DNA of 64,000 bases from Sphingobacterium sp. ML3W (GCF_000747525.1 NZ_CP009278.1:620001-684000), one strand, 5' to 3'; positions 1-8,396 are shown, counted from the first letter of the stretch. A program made the numbers and translations. The notes: a model not told the origin generated them from the sequence alone.

Positions 1-615
1 CCGGTGGAGAACAGGAAAGAGTTGCAAGCTTTGGCGAGTTCTCAGCGCGCTTATGAATATGTATTGAAAAAAGAAAAGGGTGCTCGATTACCTCAAATCT
101 TTGCATTTGGTAGTGCTTTTTATCTCAATGCGTTTGATACCAAATTTAAGTTCAAAGATGTGCCGCTTACAGGAGATGTAAATCTAAGTGCGAATCATTT
201 TCAACTGGCTCCAGGTTTTGCTATAGGTGTAGGGGCTAAGTGGGATGTATTTGATGGTAATCAACATCGTAACAATATTAAAAAAGCAAATCTTGATCTG
301 ATCATGAATCAAAATAAATGGAATGATACGAAAGATAAATTACTGCTTTTGCAACGCAAAACAAATTCGGATTACCAATTGTCGATGAAAAAGATGGCAG
401 TACATGAACAGCAGATTAAAATTGCCAATAATAATCTTGCTCTTGCAGCAAAGCAATTTGAAGCTGGTTTAATAGATGTCACGGAAAGATTAAGTGCGGA
501 AAACGAATTGTATAAGCAATCGCTGAGTTTTTATAATCAATTGTTGGTACAACGTAGCGCTGTTTTAGAATTATTAACATCACAAGGAAGTCTTTATCAA
601 TCATTAGTCAAGTAA
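1..615 (+). CDS. TolC-family outer membrane efflux protein, 3' part
   Basis: The reading frame is already open at the window edge, so the N-terminus and signal peptide are missing and only about 204 residues remain. The visible part is typical of the C-terminal repeat of TolC-type channels: a stretch rich in small and aromatic residues (the barrel strands, around residues 30-85) followed by long amphipathic helices rich in Lys, Gln and Asn, with a FEAGLIDVTERLSAEN segment resembling the QFxxGxxDxxxxLxA signature of the family. It would form the outer-membrane exit duct of a tripartite exporter. The stop is 2 nt before the HlyD-like gene, so the genes are surely co-transcribed. Family assignment is firm; the substrate cannot be told. 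Confidence 0.85.
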   Translation, partial: PVENRKELQALASSQRAYEYVLKKEKGARLPQIFAFGSAFYLNAFDTKFKFKDVPLTGDVNLSANHFQLAPGFAIGVGAKWDVFDGNQHRNNIKKANLDLIMNQNKWNDTKDKLLLLQRKTNSDYQLSMKKMAVHEQQIKIANNNLALAAKQFEAGLIDVTERLSAENELYKQSLSFYNQLLVQRSAVLELLTSQGSLYQSLVK

Positions 616-617
616 TT

Positions 618-1589
618 ATGAGAAAATTTATATATATCCTAGGCGTCGCGGCATTAATACAAAGTTGTGGTCATGATACTCCTCTCAAAAATTCTTTTGA
701 AGGAAAAATTGAGCGGGATCAAATTGCTGTAACAACGAAAATTCCTGGAAAAGTACATCAGATATTAGTAAGCGAAGGAGATGTTGTACAAGCTGGTGAT
801 ACTTTGATGATTCTAGAATTTCCTGAGGTTGAAGCAAAGTCTATTCAAGCAAAGGGTGCGCTTGAGTCTGCTGAGGCCCAATATAAAATGGCTGTAAAAG
901 GTGCCACCGAAAACCAGTTGAAACAGTTGAGAGCTAAGCGAGATGGACTACGCGAACAGTATGAATTTGCACAGAAATCTTTGGCACGGATGGAAAACTT
1001 GATTAAAGATTCTTTGATTGCACAGCAAAAATATGACGAAGTCTATATGAAGTTCCAAGGTGCTAAAAATCAATATTTAGCCGTTCAGGCCGAGTTGGCA
1101 GATGCGGAAAATGGTTCACGTATAGAACAGCAAAAAATGGCGTTGGGCCAAAAAGAAAGAGCAATTGGTGCTGTCTCCGAGGTCGATGTAGCGACGAAAG
1201 AACGTTTTATCTTAGCTCCTCAGAATATGACTATTGAAACGATCAATTTGAAAGTAGGGGAACTTGCTTTGGCAGGTTATAGTTTGCTTTCGGGCTACTT
1301 GGTGGATGGGACATATTTTAGGGTGACGATTCCTGAAAGACAATTGCAAAACCTAACGGTGGGTAGTAAACAAGAACTTTTGTTTCCTTATTTAAAAGGT
1401 AAAAAAATAGAAGCGGAAGTGGTCTCTATCAAAGCCTTAAATTCTTATGCCAATATTGCTACAGCCTATCCTGATTTTGAGCAACAAGAATCCTTGTTTG
1501 AAGTGAAATTGAAAGCAGTTCAGTTGGATGATGCTCGAAAACTTCTAACAAAAGCAACATTTATCCTTCATCTCGACACTAGTAAATAA
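618..1589 (+). CDS. HlyD-family periplasmic adaptor lipoprotein
   Basis: Predicted membrane fusion protein of 323 residues linking an inner-membrane permease to the upstream TolC-like channel. The N-terminus has a short hydrophobic stretch ending in a lipobox-like LIQSCG, so Cys17 is probably lipidated. Residues 40-70 (IPGKVHQILVSEGDVVQAGD) form the first half of a biotinyl-lipoyl-like motif. A long coiled coil follows (about 75-185), and a beta-barrel region with GTYFRVTIPERQL lies around 230-250. The gene sits 2 nt after the TolC gene and 5 nt before the permease. The arrangement resembles YhiI or YbhG adaptors that work with ABC-2 permeases. Family is firm, substrate unknown. Confidence 0.88.
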   Translation: MRKFIYILGVAALIQSCGHDTPLKNSFEGKIERDQIAVTTKIPGKVHQILVSEGDVVQAGDTLMILEFPEVEAKSIQAKGALESAEAQYKMAVKGATENQLKQLRAKRDGLREQYEFAQKSLARMENLIKDSLIAQQKYDEVYMKFQGAKNQYLAVQAELADAENGSRIEQQKMALGQKERAIGAVSEVDVATKERFILAPQNMTIETINLKVGELALAGYSLLSGYLVDGTYFRVTIPERQLQNLTVGSKQELLFPYLKGKKIEAEVVSIKALNSYANIATAYPDFEQQESLFEVKLKAVQLDDARKLLTKATFILHLDTSK

Positions 1590-1594
1590 GTATT

Positions 1595-2776
1595 ATGCGT
1601 ACATTCTTATCCTTATTGAAACGGGAATTTCAGCTTTTTTTTCAAAACAAAGTTTTGTTAATGCTTTTTTTAGGAGCACCGGTTTTATATGGTGTTTTGG
1701 TTGGCGCCGTTTATCAAAAAGGGAAAGTGACTGATTTGCCTATCATCGTTGTAGATGAAGATAGAAGTCCACTTAGTCAACAATTGATAACCATGTTTAA
1801 TGAAAGTGAGGTCATATATGTCGCGGCGATATTGCCGGATGCTTTCAATGCAAAACAGGAAGCATTGAATAAAGAGGCGACTGTTGTTGTTCAGATTCCC
1901 AAGAATTTTGATGCTGATGTTAATTATAACCGTCCTACGGAATTGACTTTGTTTGTTAATGCATCCAATACGTTGACGTCCAATTATGCAAGTATGGCGG
2001 CCAATGTCTGTGCAGCCACTTTAAAGGCCGGGATTCAAATAAAAGCACAACAGAAAAAAGGCGTGCCGGAATATATCGCGACACAACAGTATGAACCTTT
2101 TAAGACAACTATCATACGCCAGAATATCAAAAGTGGCAACTATTTATACTTTATGCTTCCTGGTGTATTGCTGACTGTGCTTCAGCAGGTGATGATGTTA
2201 GCTTTGGCCTTAAGTTTCGCTTCGGAATTTGAAAAAGGTACTTTTGCAAATTTGGTGTCTAAATCTTCTAATGTATTGCTATTGATTTTTGTTAAAATAG
2301 CACCCTACCTGATCATGTCTGTTGGAATTTATATTCTTTATTACGGATTTTCAATATTTTATAGGATGCCATTGGAAGTGCAAATGGGTCCATTTTTGCT
2401 GGGATCGCTCTTGTTTCTCCTTGCGGTTAGTTTTATCGGGATACTTGTAAGTATCCTTATTCCGAGTCAACTTAAAGCAACGGAAATATTGATGGTTATC
2501 GCTACCCCTAGTTTTATATTGAGTGGATTTACATGGCCGCTGAGTCAGATGCCTGATTGGGTCGTCCATATATCTAAATTGATTCCTTTGACACATTATT
2601 TGGAAATTTTTAGAGTTCTTGTGATTGAACATGGGACCGTTGCCAATGTTAGGTCATCCATAATTGCTCTAGCGGTGACTAGTGTCATTTGCTTGATCCT
2701 TTCATTTGTTTTATTGTCTCTAAAAGTGAGGAAACTAAAGAAGGATAATCTATCAGCGGATATAAATGAGGATTAA
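1595..2776 (+). CDS. ABC-2 type transporter permease
   Basis: Inner-membrane protein of 393 residues. One membrane span lies near the N-terminus (about 20-40, LMLFLGAPVLYGVLVGAVY), then a large extracytoplasmic domain (about 45-180), then five or six spans to residue 380. This is the topology of YbhR/YhhJ-type ABC-2 permeases. It closes the tripartite operon with the TolC and HlyD genes. No ATP-binding subunit and no second permease follows: the next 247 nt hold no gene. The ATPase is therefore encoded elsewhere, upstream of the window, or is not used. Export of a drug, lipid or secondary metabolite is plausible but not shown. Confidence 0.85.
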   Translation: MRTFLSLLKREFQLFFQNKVLLMLFLGAPVLYGVLVGAVYQKGKVTDLPIIVVDEDRSPLSQQLITMFNESEVIYVAAILPDAFNAKQEALNKEATVVVQIPKNFDADVNYNRPTELTLFVNASNTLTSNYASMAANVCAATLKAGIQIKAQQKKGVPEYIATQQYEPFKTTIIRQNIKSGNYLYFMLPGVLLTVLQQVMMLALALSFASEFEKGTFANLVSKSSNVLLLIFVKIAPYLIMSVGIYILYYGFSIFYRMPLEVQMGPFLLGSLLFLLAVSFIGILVSILIPSQLKATEILMVIATPSFILSGFTWPLSQMPDWVVHISKLIPLTHYLEIFRVLVIEHGTVANVRSSIIALAVTSVICLILSFVLLSLKVRKLKKDNLSADINED

Positions 2777-2956
2777 TGTGTAGTAATAAATGGATATCTG
2801 GCGAAATTGTGCGCGCTTAAGTATACAGTTTTAGCTTCCAATCCATATTAAACATAAAATTCTACAAGGATATCATGGTATTATTATTATGAATCAATAA
2901 TAATATTTATTCAATATCAATGTATTGAAAATAAGTTAATTACATTATTAATATCT

Positions 2957-2978
2957 GTTTTTGTGGCACTTTGTTTGA
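2957..2978 (+). promoter_or_regulatory. Promoter-like 22-nt motif, copy 1
   Basis: The motif reads GTTTTTGTGGCAC then TTTGTTTGA and ends 45 nt before the start of the small secreted protein gene at 3024. It matches the copy at 3376-3397 at 19 of 22 positions. TGGCAC followed five bases later by TTG resembles a sigma-54 -24/-12 element, although the canonical GC of the -12 part is GA here. The TTTG could instead be a Bacteroidota -33 box with a weak TATAAATC 19 nt downstream. Which sigma factor reads it is uncertain. Confidence 0.45.
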
Positions 2979-3023
2979 GCGATTTTAATCAGATAATATA
3001 AATCACATTCAATTATAGATACC

Positions 3024-3260
3024 ATGAAATATACGACATTAGTTGCAACCTTAGTTGCTATAGTAACATTGTCCGGTGCAGCATCGGTCTCTGCTCAGCA
3101 AAAGCATCCTGAGAAGGTTGTTAAACAAACTGAAACAAAGGTAAAGCCGGCAATACCACTTAAATCTGCGCCGGTAGTAGTGAAAGATTCCACAGAAAAA
3201 AAAGCAATAGATCGAAAAGTAAAAAAAATAGTACCTAAAGCTAAACCATCAGGTAAATAG
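3024..3260 (+). CDS. Small secreted Lys/Pro/Val-rich protein
   Basis: 78-residue protein that I do not recognise. Residues 1-24 form a clear Sec signal peptide (MKYTTLVATLVAIVTLSGAA then SVSAQ) with a likely cut after Ala24. The mature part of about 54 residues is strongly basic, rich in Lys, Val and Pro, without Cys or Trp and probably disordered (for example PEKVVKQTETKVKPAIPLKS). It has its own promoter-like motif at 2957-2978 and its own strong terminator at 3286-3322, so it is a free-standing, monocistronic gene. Such small basic exported proteins may bind the envelope or nucleic acid, but no function is proposed. Confidence 0.7.
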   Translation: MKYTTLVATLVAIVTLSGAASVSAQQKHPEKVVKQTETKVKPAIPLKSAPVVVKDSTEKKAIDRKVKKIVPKAKPSGK

Positions 3261-3285
3261 CTAGAAAAACAACATCATATGGGAG

Positions 3286-3322
3286 AAAGGTTTTACGCAC
3301 ATTAGGTAAAACCTTTTTTTTT
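3286..3322 (+). terminator. Rho-independent terminator of the small secreted protein gene
   Basis: Perfect 11-bp inverted repeat (AAAGGTTTTAC at 3286-3296, GTAAAACCTTT at 3306-3316) with a 9-nt loop, running into nine T residues. It lies 25 nt after the stop codon at 3260. Confidence 0.9.
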
Positions 3323-3375
3323 CTTTTTCTACGACTATTCGTATCGTTAAAGATGTGTTAATGTGTTGTAGTCCA

Positions 3376-3397
3376 GTTTTTTTGGCATTTAGTTTGA
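3376..3397 (+). promoter_or_regulatory. Promoter-like 22-nt motif, copy 2
   Basis: Second copy of the motif at 2957-2978 (19 of 22 identical: GTTTTTTTGGCAT then TTAGTTTGA). It ends 38 nt before the ATG of a 17-codon ORF (3436-3489), a spacing like that of copy 1 to its gene. Together with the ORF it looks like a duplicated and decayed or minimal version of the preceding transcription unit. Confidence 0.4.
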
Positions 3398-3435
3398 ATT
3401 CCTGATTATGGTTTTATACTTAGAAATTTTGGGTT

Positions 3436-3489
3436 ATGGATACCTTGAATTATTTTAAAAAAATGACAGCATTAGCTGCATGTGTTTAA
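3436..3489 (+). other. 17-codon ORF, possible remnant or micropeptide
   Basis: ATG at 3436 opens a short frame (MDTLNYFKKMTALAACV) that stops at 3487-3489. The KKMTALAACV part resembles the beginning of a signal peptide and, loosely, the start of the secreted protein at 3024. It is preceded by a copy of the same promoter-like motif and followed by a hairpin terminator at 3551-3590. It may be a truncated paralogue, a micropeptide, or chance. The rest of the 3261-3608 gap holds nothing else recognised. Confidence 0.3.
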
Positions 3490-3550
3490 AATAACATGTG
3501 TATAGGATTTATCCCTTTCGGTAAAAGAGGAGGGCTATTAAACCATCAAA

Positions 3551-3590
3551 AAAGGCTATTCGAATATATCGAACAGCCTTTTTCTTTTTC
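3551..3590. terminator. Bidirectional terminator
   Basis: Stem AAAGGCTATTCGA (3551-3563) pairs with TCGAACAGCCTTT (3569-3581) with one mismatch, flanked by an A run on the left and a T run on the right. It lies 28 nt beyond the stop of the minus-strand bacilliredoxin gene and also faces plus-strand transcripts from the 3436 unit. Confidence 0.85.
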
Positions 3591-3608
3591 AAAAATCAAA
3601 ATAAATGA

Positions 3609-4019
3609 TTAGCAGTACTCGTCAAATGCTGCAGCTAAATTATCAGCAATCATTTGTGCAGAGCGACCCTCAATCATATGTCTTTCTATCATGTGTACTA
3701 ATTTGCCATCTTTGAATAATGCCATTGCTGGAGAAGATGGAGGATAAGGCAACATATAGTTTCTTGCTTTATCAACAGCCTCTTTTTCCATACCTGCAAA
3801 AACAGTTACAAATTTAGTAGGATGTTTTTCATTTTTCACTGCTGCTTTAGCTGCAGGACGCGCATTTGCTGCTGCACAACCACATACTGAGTTTACAACG
3901 ACAAATACAGTGCCTTCAGTAGCGATAGCCGCATCAACTTGCTCTGCAGTTTTTAATTCTTCGAAACCTACATCTGTAAGCTCTTTACGCATTGGTTCTA
4001 CTAAATATTCTGGATACAT
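3609..4019 (-). CDS. BrxA/BrxB-family bacilliredoxin
   Basis: 136-residue thioredoxin-fold protein of the YphP/YqiW (bacilliredoxin, DUF1094) family. The hallmark CxC-type active site is visible as VNSVCGCAAANARPA (Cys46, Cys48), followed by the family-typical KFVTVFAGMEKEAV and PPSSPAMALFKDGKLVHMIERHMIEGR segments. In Firmicutes these proteins remove bacillithiol from oxidised protein thiols; the same use in this organism is an inference. Length is full for the family. It is monocistronic, with its own promoter (4047-4077) and terminator, and diverges from ahcY. The short divergent region could allow joint control with methyl-cycle genes. Confidence 0.88.
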   Translation of the reverse strand: MYPEYLVEPMRKELTDVGFEELKTAEQVDAAIATEGTVFVVVNSVCGCAAANARPAAKAAVKNEKHPTKFVTVFAGMEKEAVDKARNYMLPYPPSSPAMALFKDGKLVHMIERHMIEGRSAQMIADNLAAAFDEYC

Positions 4020-4046
4020 AATGTTCTTTTTTTAAATTTAATAGTA

Positions 4047-4077
4047 CAAATATAACGCTTGTTTAGAGGTAAGTCAA
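4047..4077 (-). promoter_or_regulatory. Bacteroidota-type promoter of the bacilliredoxin gene
   Basis: On the minus strand TTG (4077-4075), a 20-nt spacer and TATATTTG (4054-4047) match the Bacteroidota -33/-7 consensus. The ATG lies 27 nt further on. Confidence 0.7.
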
Positions 4078-4128
4078 GACATTAGTCTCAAAACAATGTC
4101 AGAATTTCGCAGCTTTCAAATTCAACGT

Positions 4129-4159
4129 TTTGATTTAAAGGTATTGAATGGTATTTTTG
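4129..4159 (+). promoter_or_regulatory. ahcY: Bacteroidota-type promoter of ahcY
   Basis: TTTG at 4129-4132, a 19-nt spacer and TATTTTTG at 4152-4159 give a full match to the -33/-7 consensus. The ahcY ATG is 34 nt downstream. Confidence 0.75.
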
Positions 4160-4193
4160 TTTAATAAATTTTAAATCTAAAAAGAAGAATAAT

Positions 4194-5510
4194 ATGTCAT
4201 CAGTAGCAAGTACATACGTACCATACAAAGTGAGGGATATCAGCCTTGCTGAATGGGGTCGTAAAGAAATAGAATTAGCGGAAGCTGAAATGCCGGGTTT
4301 AATGAGCCTTCGTGCTGAGTTTGGTGCCGCAAAACCTTTAAAAGGTGCGCGTATTGCGGGTTGCCTGCATATGACTATCCAAACAGCAGTTCTCATTGAA
4401 ACTTTGGTAGAATTGGGTGCTGATGTTACATGGTCATCATGTAATATCTTTTCTACACAAGATCATGCTGCTGCTGCGATTGCCGCTGCTGGTATTCCTG
4501 TATATGCTTGGAAAGGTATGACTGAAGAAGAATTTAACTGGTGCATCGAGCAAACCTTATTTTTTGGTGAGGAACGTCAACCCTTGAACTTAATCTTGGA
4601 TGATGGTGGTGACTTGACCAATATGGTGTTTGATAAATATCCGGAATTGATTGATGGGATCAAGGGTTTATCTGAAGAAACGACGACTGGCGTTCACCGT
4701 TTGTATGAACGTATGAAGAATGGTACATTACATTTGCCTGCTATCAACGTAAATGATTCGGTTACAAAATCTAAGTTTGATAATAAATACGGTTGTCGCG
4801 AGTCATTAGTAGACGCTATCCGTCGTGCAACAGATTTGATGTTGGCTGGTAAAGTTGCTGTTGTAGCAGGTTACGGTGATGTTGGTAAAGGTTCTGCTGA
4901 GTCCTTACGTTCTGCTGGTGTACGTGTTATCGTAACTGAAATTGATCCTATCTGTGCCTTACAAGCGGCTATGGAAGGATTTGAAGTGAGGAAATTTGCT
5001 GATGCTGTAAAAGAAGCTAATATCATCGTTACGACTACAGGTAATAAAGACATCGTTCGTGCTGAGCATTTCAAAACAATGAAAGATAAAGCCGTTGTTT
5101 GTAATATTGGTCACTTCGATAATGAAATCGATGTTGCCTGGTTAAATGACAACTACGGTGATACAAAAATTGAAATCAAACCTCAGGTAGATAAGTACAC
5201 GATTGATGGTGTAGATATCATTTTATTAGCGGAAGGAAGATTAGTGAATTTAGGTTGTGCTACGGGACACCCTTCATTTGTGATGTCTAATTCATTTACT
5301 AACCAAACGTTAGCGCAATTGGAATTGTGGACGAATACTGGTGCTTATGAAAATCAAGTGTATACACTTCCAAAATATTTGGATGAGAAGGTGGCACGTT
5401 TGCATTTAGCACATATCGGTGTTGAACTGGATGTGTTGACTGAAGACCAAGCTTCTTATATTGGAGTTACGGTTGATGGTCCATTTAAAGCAGATGCTTA
5501 CCGTTACTAG
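4194..5510 (+). CDS. ahcY: Adenosylhomocysteinase
   Basis: 438-residue S-adenosyl-L-homocysteine hydrolase, which splits SAH into homocysteine and adenosine and so drives SAM-dependent methylation in the cytosol. Recognisable blocks are [21 protein letters not shown] near residue 55, the NAD-binding [17 protein letters not shown] near 225, [11 protein letters not shown] near 303, and the C-terminal [10 protein letters not shown] typical of the family. The ATG at 4194 fits the promoter 34 nt upstream and the normal N-terminal length. It stands alone between a divergent bacilliredoxin gene and a convergent NAD-salvage pair, and ends in a strong terminator. Confidence 0.97.
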   Translation: MSSVASTYVPYKVRDISLAEWGRKEIELAEAEMPGLMSLRAEFGAAKPLKGARIAGCLHMTIQTAVLIETLVELGADVTWSSCNIFSTQDHAAAAIAAAGIPVYAWKGMTEEEFNWCIEQTLFFGEERQPLNLILDDGGDLTNMVFDKYPELIDGIKGLSEETTTGVHRLYERMKNGTLHLPAINVNDSVTKSKFDNKYGCRESLVDAIRRATDLMLAGKVAVVAGYGDVGKGSAESLRSAGVRVIVTEIDPICALQAAMEGFEVRKFADAVKEANIIVTTTGNKDIVRAEHFKTMKDKAVVCNIGHFDNEIDVAWLNDNYGDTKIEIKPQVDKYTIDGVDIILLAEGRLVNLGCATGHPSFVMSNSFTNQTLAQLELWTNTGAYENQVYTLPKYLDEKVARLHLAHIGVELDVLTEDQASYIGVTVDGPFKADAYRY

Positions 5511-5528
5511 TAGCTACTTAGATTACCT

Positions 5529-5566
5529 AAAAAAGGCGCTATCATACAATGATAGCGCCTTTTTTT
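5529..5566. terminator. Bidirectional terminator between convergent genes
   Basis: Perfect 14-bp stem (AAAGGCGCTATCAT at 5532-5545, its complement at 5549-5562) with a 3-nt loop, preceded by A residues and followed by T residues. It serves ahcY and the convergent kinase gene ending at 5574. Confidence 0.92.
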
Positions 5567-5573
5567 GAGCTAT

Positions 5574-6113
5574 TTATTGGAGGCCCATACAAGCTTTAGC
5601 TGCCTTTACCGCATTTTCAAAACGGGCATTGCCCAATCCTGAAATAATGGTATATGGTGCTTGCAAGTGATCTAATTCCTGTTTCCAAACTTCCATAAAG
5701 TGTTCTCTTTGTTCGGGGAAATCGCGTAAAGGGTCTTCTTCCCAAGGCAAATCGATATCCATGAGGAGGTAGAGGTCATAAGGACGTTGCTGTATTTCGT
5801 CCTTTACTTCTTTTGGAGTATCTCCAAATAGATGATCACACCATATTTTGACCGTCAAAATAGTTGTGTCACATATCAATACATGATTAGCAAGTGGGAT
5901 TAAAGTGTCTTCAAGTGCGATCTGCCCATAATACATGTTGACCTCATCTTGCAAGGTATATTCATTATGTAAATTTTTACAATAGGCGCGTGCAAATTCC
6001 GGAACACACACCGTATTAAAATGTCGTGCTATAGCCTGTGCAATAGTTGATTTTCCTGTTGATTCAGGTCCGACAACTGCGATTTTGATTAAGTCTGGAT
6101 TTGATGTACTCAT
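5574..6113 (-). CDS. NadR-like nicotinamide riboside kinase (AAA ATPase)
   Basis: Predicted kinase of 179 residues phosphorylating nicotinamide riboside to NMN, by resemblance to the C-terminal kinase domain of NadR. It has a Walker A motif IAVVGPESTGKST near the N-terminus, the VPEFARAYC segment, the LICDTTILTVKIW block, and LLMDIDLPWEEDPLRDFPEQR, which is diagnostic of the NadR kinase group. The open frame extends upstream to 6212, but ATG 6113 (MSTSNPDLIKIAVVG) is preferred because the extension would overlap pnuC and shows no family resemblance. It follows pnuC by 37 nt, so the pair forms an uptake-and-phosphorylation unit for NAD salvage. There is no NMN adenylyltransferase or repressor domain. 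Confidence 0.85.
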   Translation of the reverse strand: MSTSNPDLIKIAVVGPESTGKSTIAQAIARHFNTVCVPEFARAYCKNLHNEYTLQDEVNMYYGQIALEDTLIPLANHVLICDTTILTVKIWCDHLFGDTPKEVKDEIQQRPYDLYLLMDIDLPWEEDPLRDFPEQREHFMEVWKQELDHLQAPYTIISGLGNARFENAVKAAKACMGLQ

Positions 6114-6150
6114 TTGTGAGTATAAAGTTAGGCATCTTGGTCGGACATTG

Positions 6151-6753
6151 TTACATAAAATTACGATAAGTGGCTTTCCAATCTCTATAGCCATGCCATG
6201 CAATCCATGCAAAAGCTAAGTATAATAGGGCGGTAAGCAATAAACCTTTGTGAAAATATAAGGGAATGTAGCAGATGTCCACAAAGATCCATAATAGCCA
6301 ATTTTGCACTATTTTACGAGTCATTAGAAATTGTGCTACAAAGCTTACTGCTGTGCAAAAACCATCGATATAAGGTACGTCGGAATCTGTCATTCTTTGT
6401 AGAAATGTACCGAGTATGGCCGTGAGGATGATAATAATAAGAACAGTCAAACCCATTTCACGATTATTAAAAGAGACGATCGGTTTACTTTTATCGGCCT
6501 TGTTTTTTGACCAATAATACCAGCCGTAGAGCGCAGTGCCTAAGAAATAGAGTTGCAATACAGCATCCCCATAAAGTTTGCTGTGATAGAAGATATAACC
6601 ATATGTCAGCACACTGATGGCGCTGATGGGCCAATTGAGGATATGTTGTTTGGCCGCCAGATAAACACATAGGAAACCCGTGATGGTACCTATCCATTCG
6701 AGCATGGAGGTTTGAGCAAATTGTTGTACGATCTGCTGAATAAGTGCTGGCAT
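6151..6753 (-). CDS. pnuC: PnuC-type nicotinamide riboside transporter
   Basis: 200-residue integral membrane protein with about seven hydrophobic segments. It is recognised as PnuC by MLEWIGTITGFLCVYLAAKQ near residue 17, NWPISAISVLTYGYIFY, ALYGWYYW and the C-terminal NWLLWIFVDICYIPLYFHKG block. PnuC facilitates vitamin uptake, with the substrate usually trapped by an intracellular kinase. The adjacent NadR-like kinase points to nicotinamide riboside rather than thiamine. I found no TPP riboswitch upstream, which agrees with that reading. A TAAATTTG element lies on the minus strand at 6789-6782, 29 nt before the ATG. Confidence 0.88.
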   Translation of the reverse strand: MPALIQQIVQQFAQTSMLEWIGTITGFLCVYLAAKQHILNWPISAISVLTYGYIFYHSKLYGDAVLQLYFLGTALYGWYYWSKNKADKSKPIVSFNNREMGLTVLIIIILTAILGTFLQRMTDSDVPYIDGFCTAVSFVAQFLMTRKIVQNWLLWIFVDICYIPLYFHKGLLLTALLYLAFAWIAWHGYRDWKATYRNFM

Positions 6754-7010
6754 ATCTTTCTTGTTTTCGCAAATAAAGATACAAATTTAGCGATACTACC
6801 CACCGTTGACATTCGGTATCAGCGCTAGCAGTAGGATTTTACTTGTCCATACTCCTCTTATTGCTTTGCTGATATGAATTTATAGCTATACAGTAAATCC
6901 CTGAATAGATCGTGTCGATCACTACGTGGATTTTGCATCAGCAAATTCTCCTATTGCTGCATGGGTATTCCGAATAAGGGAACTCTGCATAAAGTCCCAT
7001 TCATCGCCTA

Positions 7011-7484
7011 TTATTGGACCTGTTTATTGGCACATGTCGTACTGGCAAATGATTCTGGTTTTGCCTTAAATACAAATCCCATCCCCATGATATAACCCAT
7101 GGCTTCTTTTAATGCGATGTTAGATTGAAAATTAGGATTGGTATTGATGTCGGCATGAACTTCTAGGTCGACTTGATATTGCTCTAAGAGTGGACAGAGC
7201 GCATAAGCTACTTCTATGGATTTTTGGACTTCAAGTAGCATACGCTCTTTAATTCCCATAAGGTGAGTTCTTTTGTCTTTATGGACAAACATAAAACCAC
7301 CTCGACGTTCTCTGAGGAAAACAATGACAGTAGCAAAGTCAATTGTTCCTCTTTTTATTTGGGAGTCTGTTCCGATATAGACTTTCAGCTTATTGCCTAG
7401 ATTTATTTCCCGTACGATATTAGATTCAACAGCATCCCATATGGATGTTTTGATGTTTTCGCCATTGTATTTTTGCCAAGTCAT
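7011..7484 (-). CDS. YkuK/DUF458-family RNase H-like protein
   Basis: 157-residue protein resembling the YkuK family (DUF458), which adopts an RNase H-like fold and is of unproved biochemical function. Visible signatures are LKVYIGTDSQIKRG around 36-49, containing the first acidic residue expected of the fold, then VDLEVHADINTNPNFQSN around 105-122 and the C-terminal GMGFVFKAKPESFASTTCANK. The acidic residues Asp41 and the Glu/Asp of EVHADIN could be catalytic. Length is close to the family norm, so it appears intact. It is monocistronic, with 257 nt of non-coding DNA downstream and 116 nt upstream towards upp. Confidence 0.75.
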   Translation of the reverse strand: MTWQKYNGENIKTSIWDAVESNIVREINLGNKLKVYIGTDSQIKRGTIDFATVIVFLRERRGGFMFVHKDKRTHLMGIKERMLLEVQKSIEVAYALCPLLEQYQVDLEVHADINTNPNFQSNIALKEAMGYIMGMGFVFKAKPESFASTTCANKQVQ

Positions 7485-7600
7485 ATATGAATAAGTTAGT
7501 TTCTGTAAGATCGTATTTCATTTTGTTGATTAAATTTACTGATATATAATGTGTTAAGCGTATTGCGAGGTGTTAAGTTTTTACTATTAAATTATAAAGA

Positions 7601-8245
7601 TTAATGCTTGCTTCCATAAGCTAGATCACCTGCATCTCCCAATCCAGGTACAATGTAAGCTTTGCTGGTCAATTCCTTGTCAATAGCACCAACCCAAATA
7701 AAAGCTTTTGGTAAGAAAGCTTGTACATGTCTGATGCCCTCTTCCGAAGCAATAGCTACCACAATATGCAGCTCCCTAATTGCATAATCACTGAGTAGGT
7801 CTTTACAACATAAAACTGCACTTTTCCCTGTCGCAAGCATCGGGTCGGAAACGATTACAATTTTATTATCGAGGTCGGGAGTATTGACATATTCTTTATG
7901 AATTTCAAATTCACCACTTTTCTTAGTATGGCGATAGGCCGCAATAAATGCACTATCCGAACGGTCGAAGACATTCAAAAGCCCTTGATGTAAAGGAAGT
8001 CCGGCCCGTAGAATAGTTGCTAAGACGGGTTGGTCAAGAAGCATTTGTGTATTGGCAATCCCTAATGGTGTTTCAATATCTACAGGGCCATAAGTCAGTG
8101 TTTTACTAATCTCATAAGCGAAAATTTCACCTAAACGTTCCAAGTTACGACGGAAGCGCATACGATCTTTCTGAATATTGGCATCACGTAATTCTGCAAT
8201 ATATTGATTCGCGATACTGTTCTTGGTACTGAGTATATTGAGCAT
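7601..8245 (-). CDS. upp: Uracil phosphoribosyltransferase
   Basis: Pyrimidine salvage enzyme converting uracil and PRPP to UMP. The PRPP loop is VIVSDPMLATGKSAV. An LRAGLPLHQGLLNVF block and the C-terminal IVPGLGDAGDLAYGSKH that closes over uracil are also present. The open frame runs up to 8332, but the first 29 codons (Cys/Asn-rich, no family resemblance) are probably untranslated. ATG 8245 (MLNILSTKNSIANQYI) gives 214 residues, the usual length. It diverges from uvrB across about 150 nt. Confidence 0.93.
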   Translation of the reverse strand: MLNILSTKNSIANQYIAELRDANIQKDRMRFRRNLERLGEIFAYEISKTLTYGPVDIETPLGIANTQMLLDQPVLATILRAGLPLHQGLLNVFDRSDSAFIAAYRHTKKSGEFEIHKEYVNTPDLDNKIVIVSDPMLATGKSAVLCCKDLLSDYAIRELHIVVAIASEEGIRHVQAFLPKAFIWVGAIDKELTSKAYIVPGLGDAGDLAYGSKH

Positions 8246-8396
8246 ATGATATAGATTAAAGTGATTACAGCAATTTACACAAATATTCTTATTTATCGAT
8301 TGATTTGGAGGAAATAGTCCAGTAATTTTCAACAGGTTGAAAATTATAAATGCCTCATTTATTTTGATTAAATTTGTAATACTTGAATAAGATTTT

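Noticed and set aside
2879..2905. AT-only hairpin TATTATTATT / AATAATAATA after the ABC permease
   Set aside because: The arms are a simple TTA repeat with no G-C pair and no T tract; it is more likely low-complexity DNA than a terminator.
6754..7010. Possible TPP riboswitch upstream of pnuC
   Set aside because: No CTGAGA box or thi-box arrangement on the minus strand, and the linked kinase is of the nicotinamide riboside type.
8246..8332. A 29-codon N-terminal extension of uracil phosphoribosyltransferase
   Set aside because: It has no family resemblance and unusual Cys/Asn-rich content; the internal ATG gives the normal protein length.
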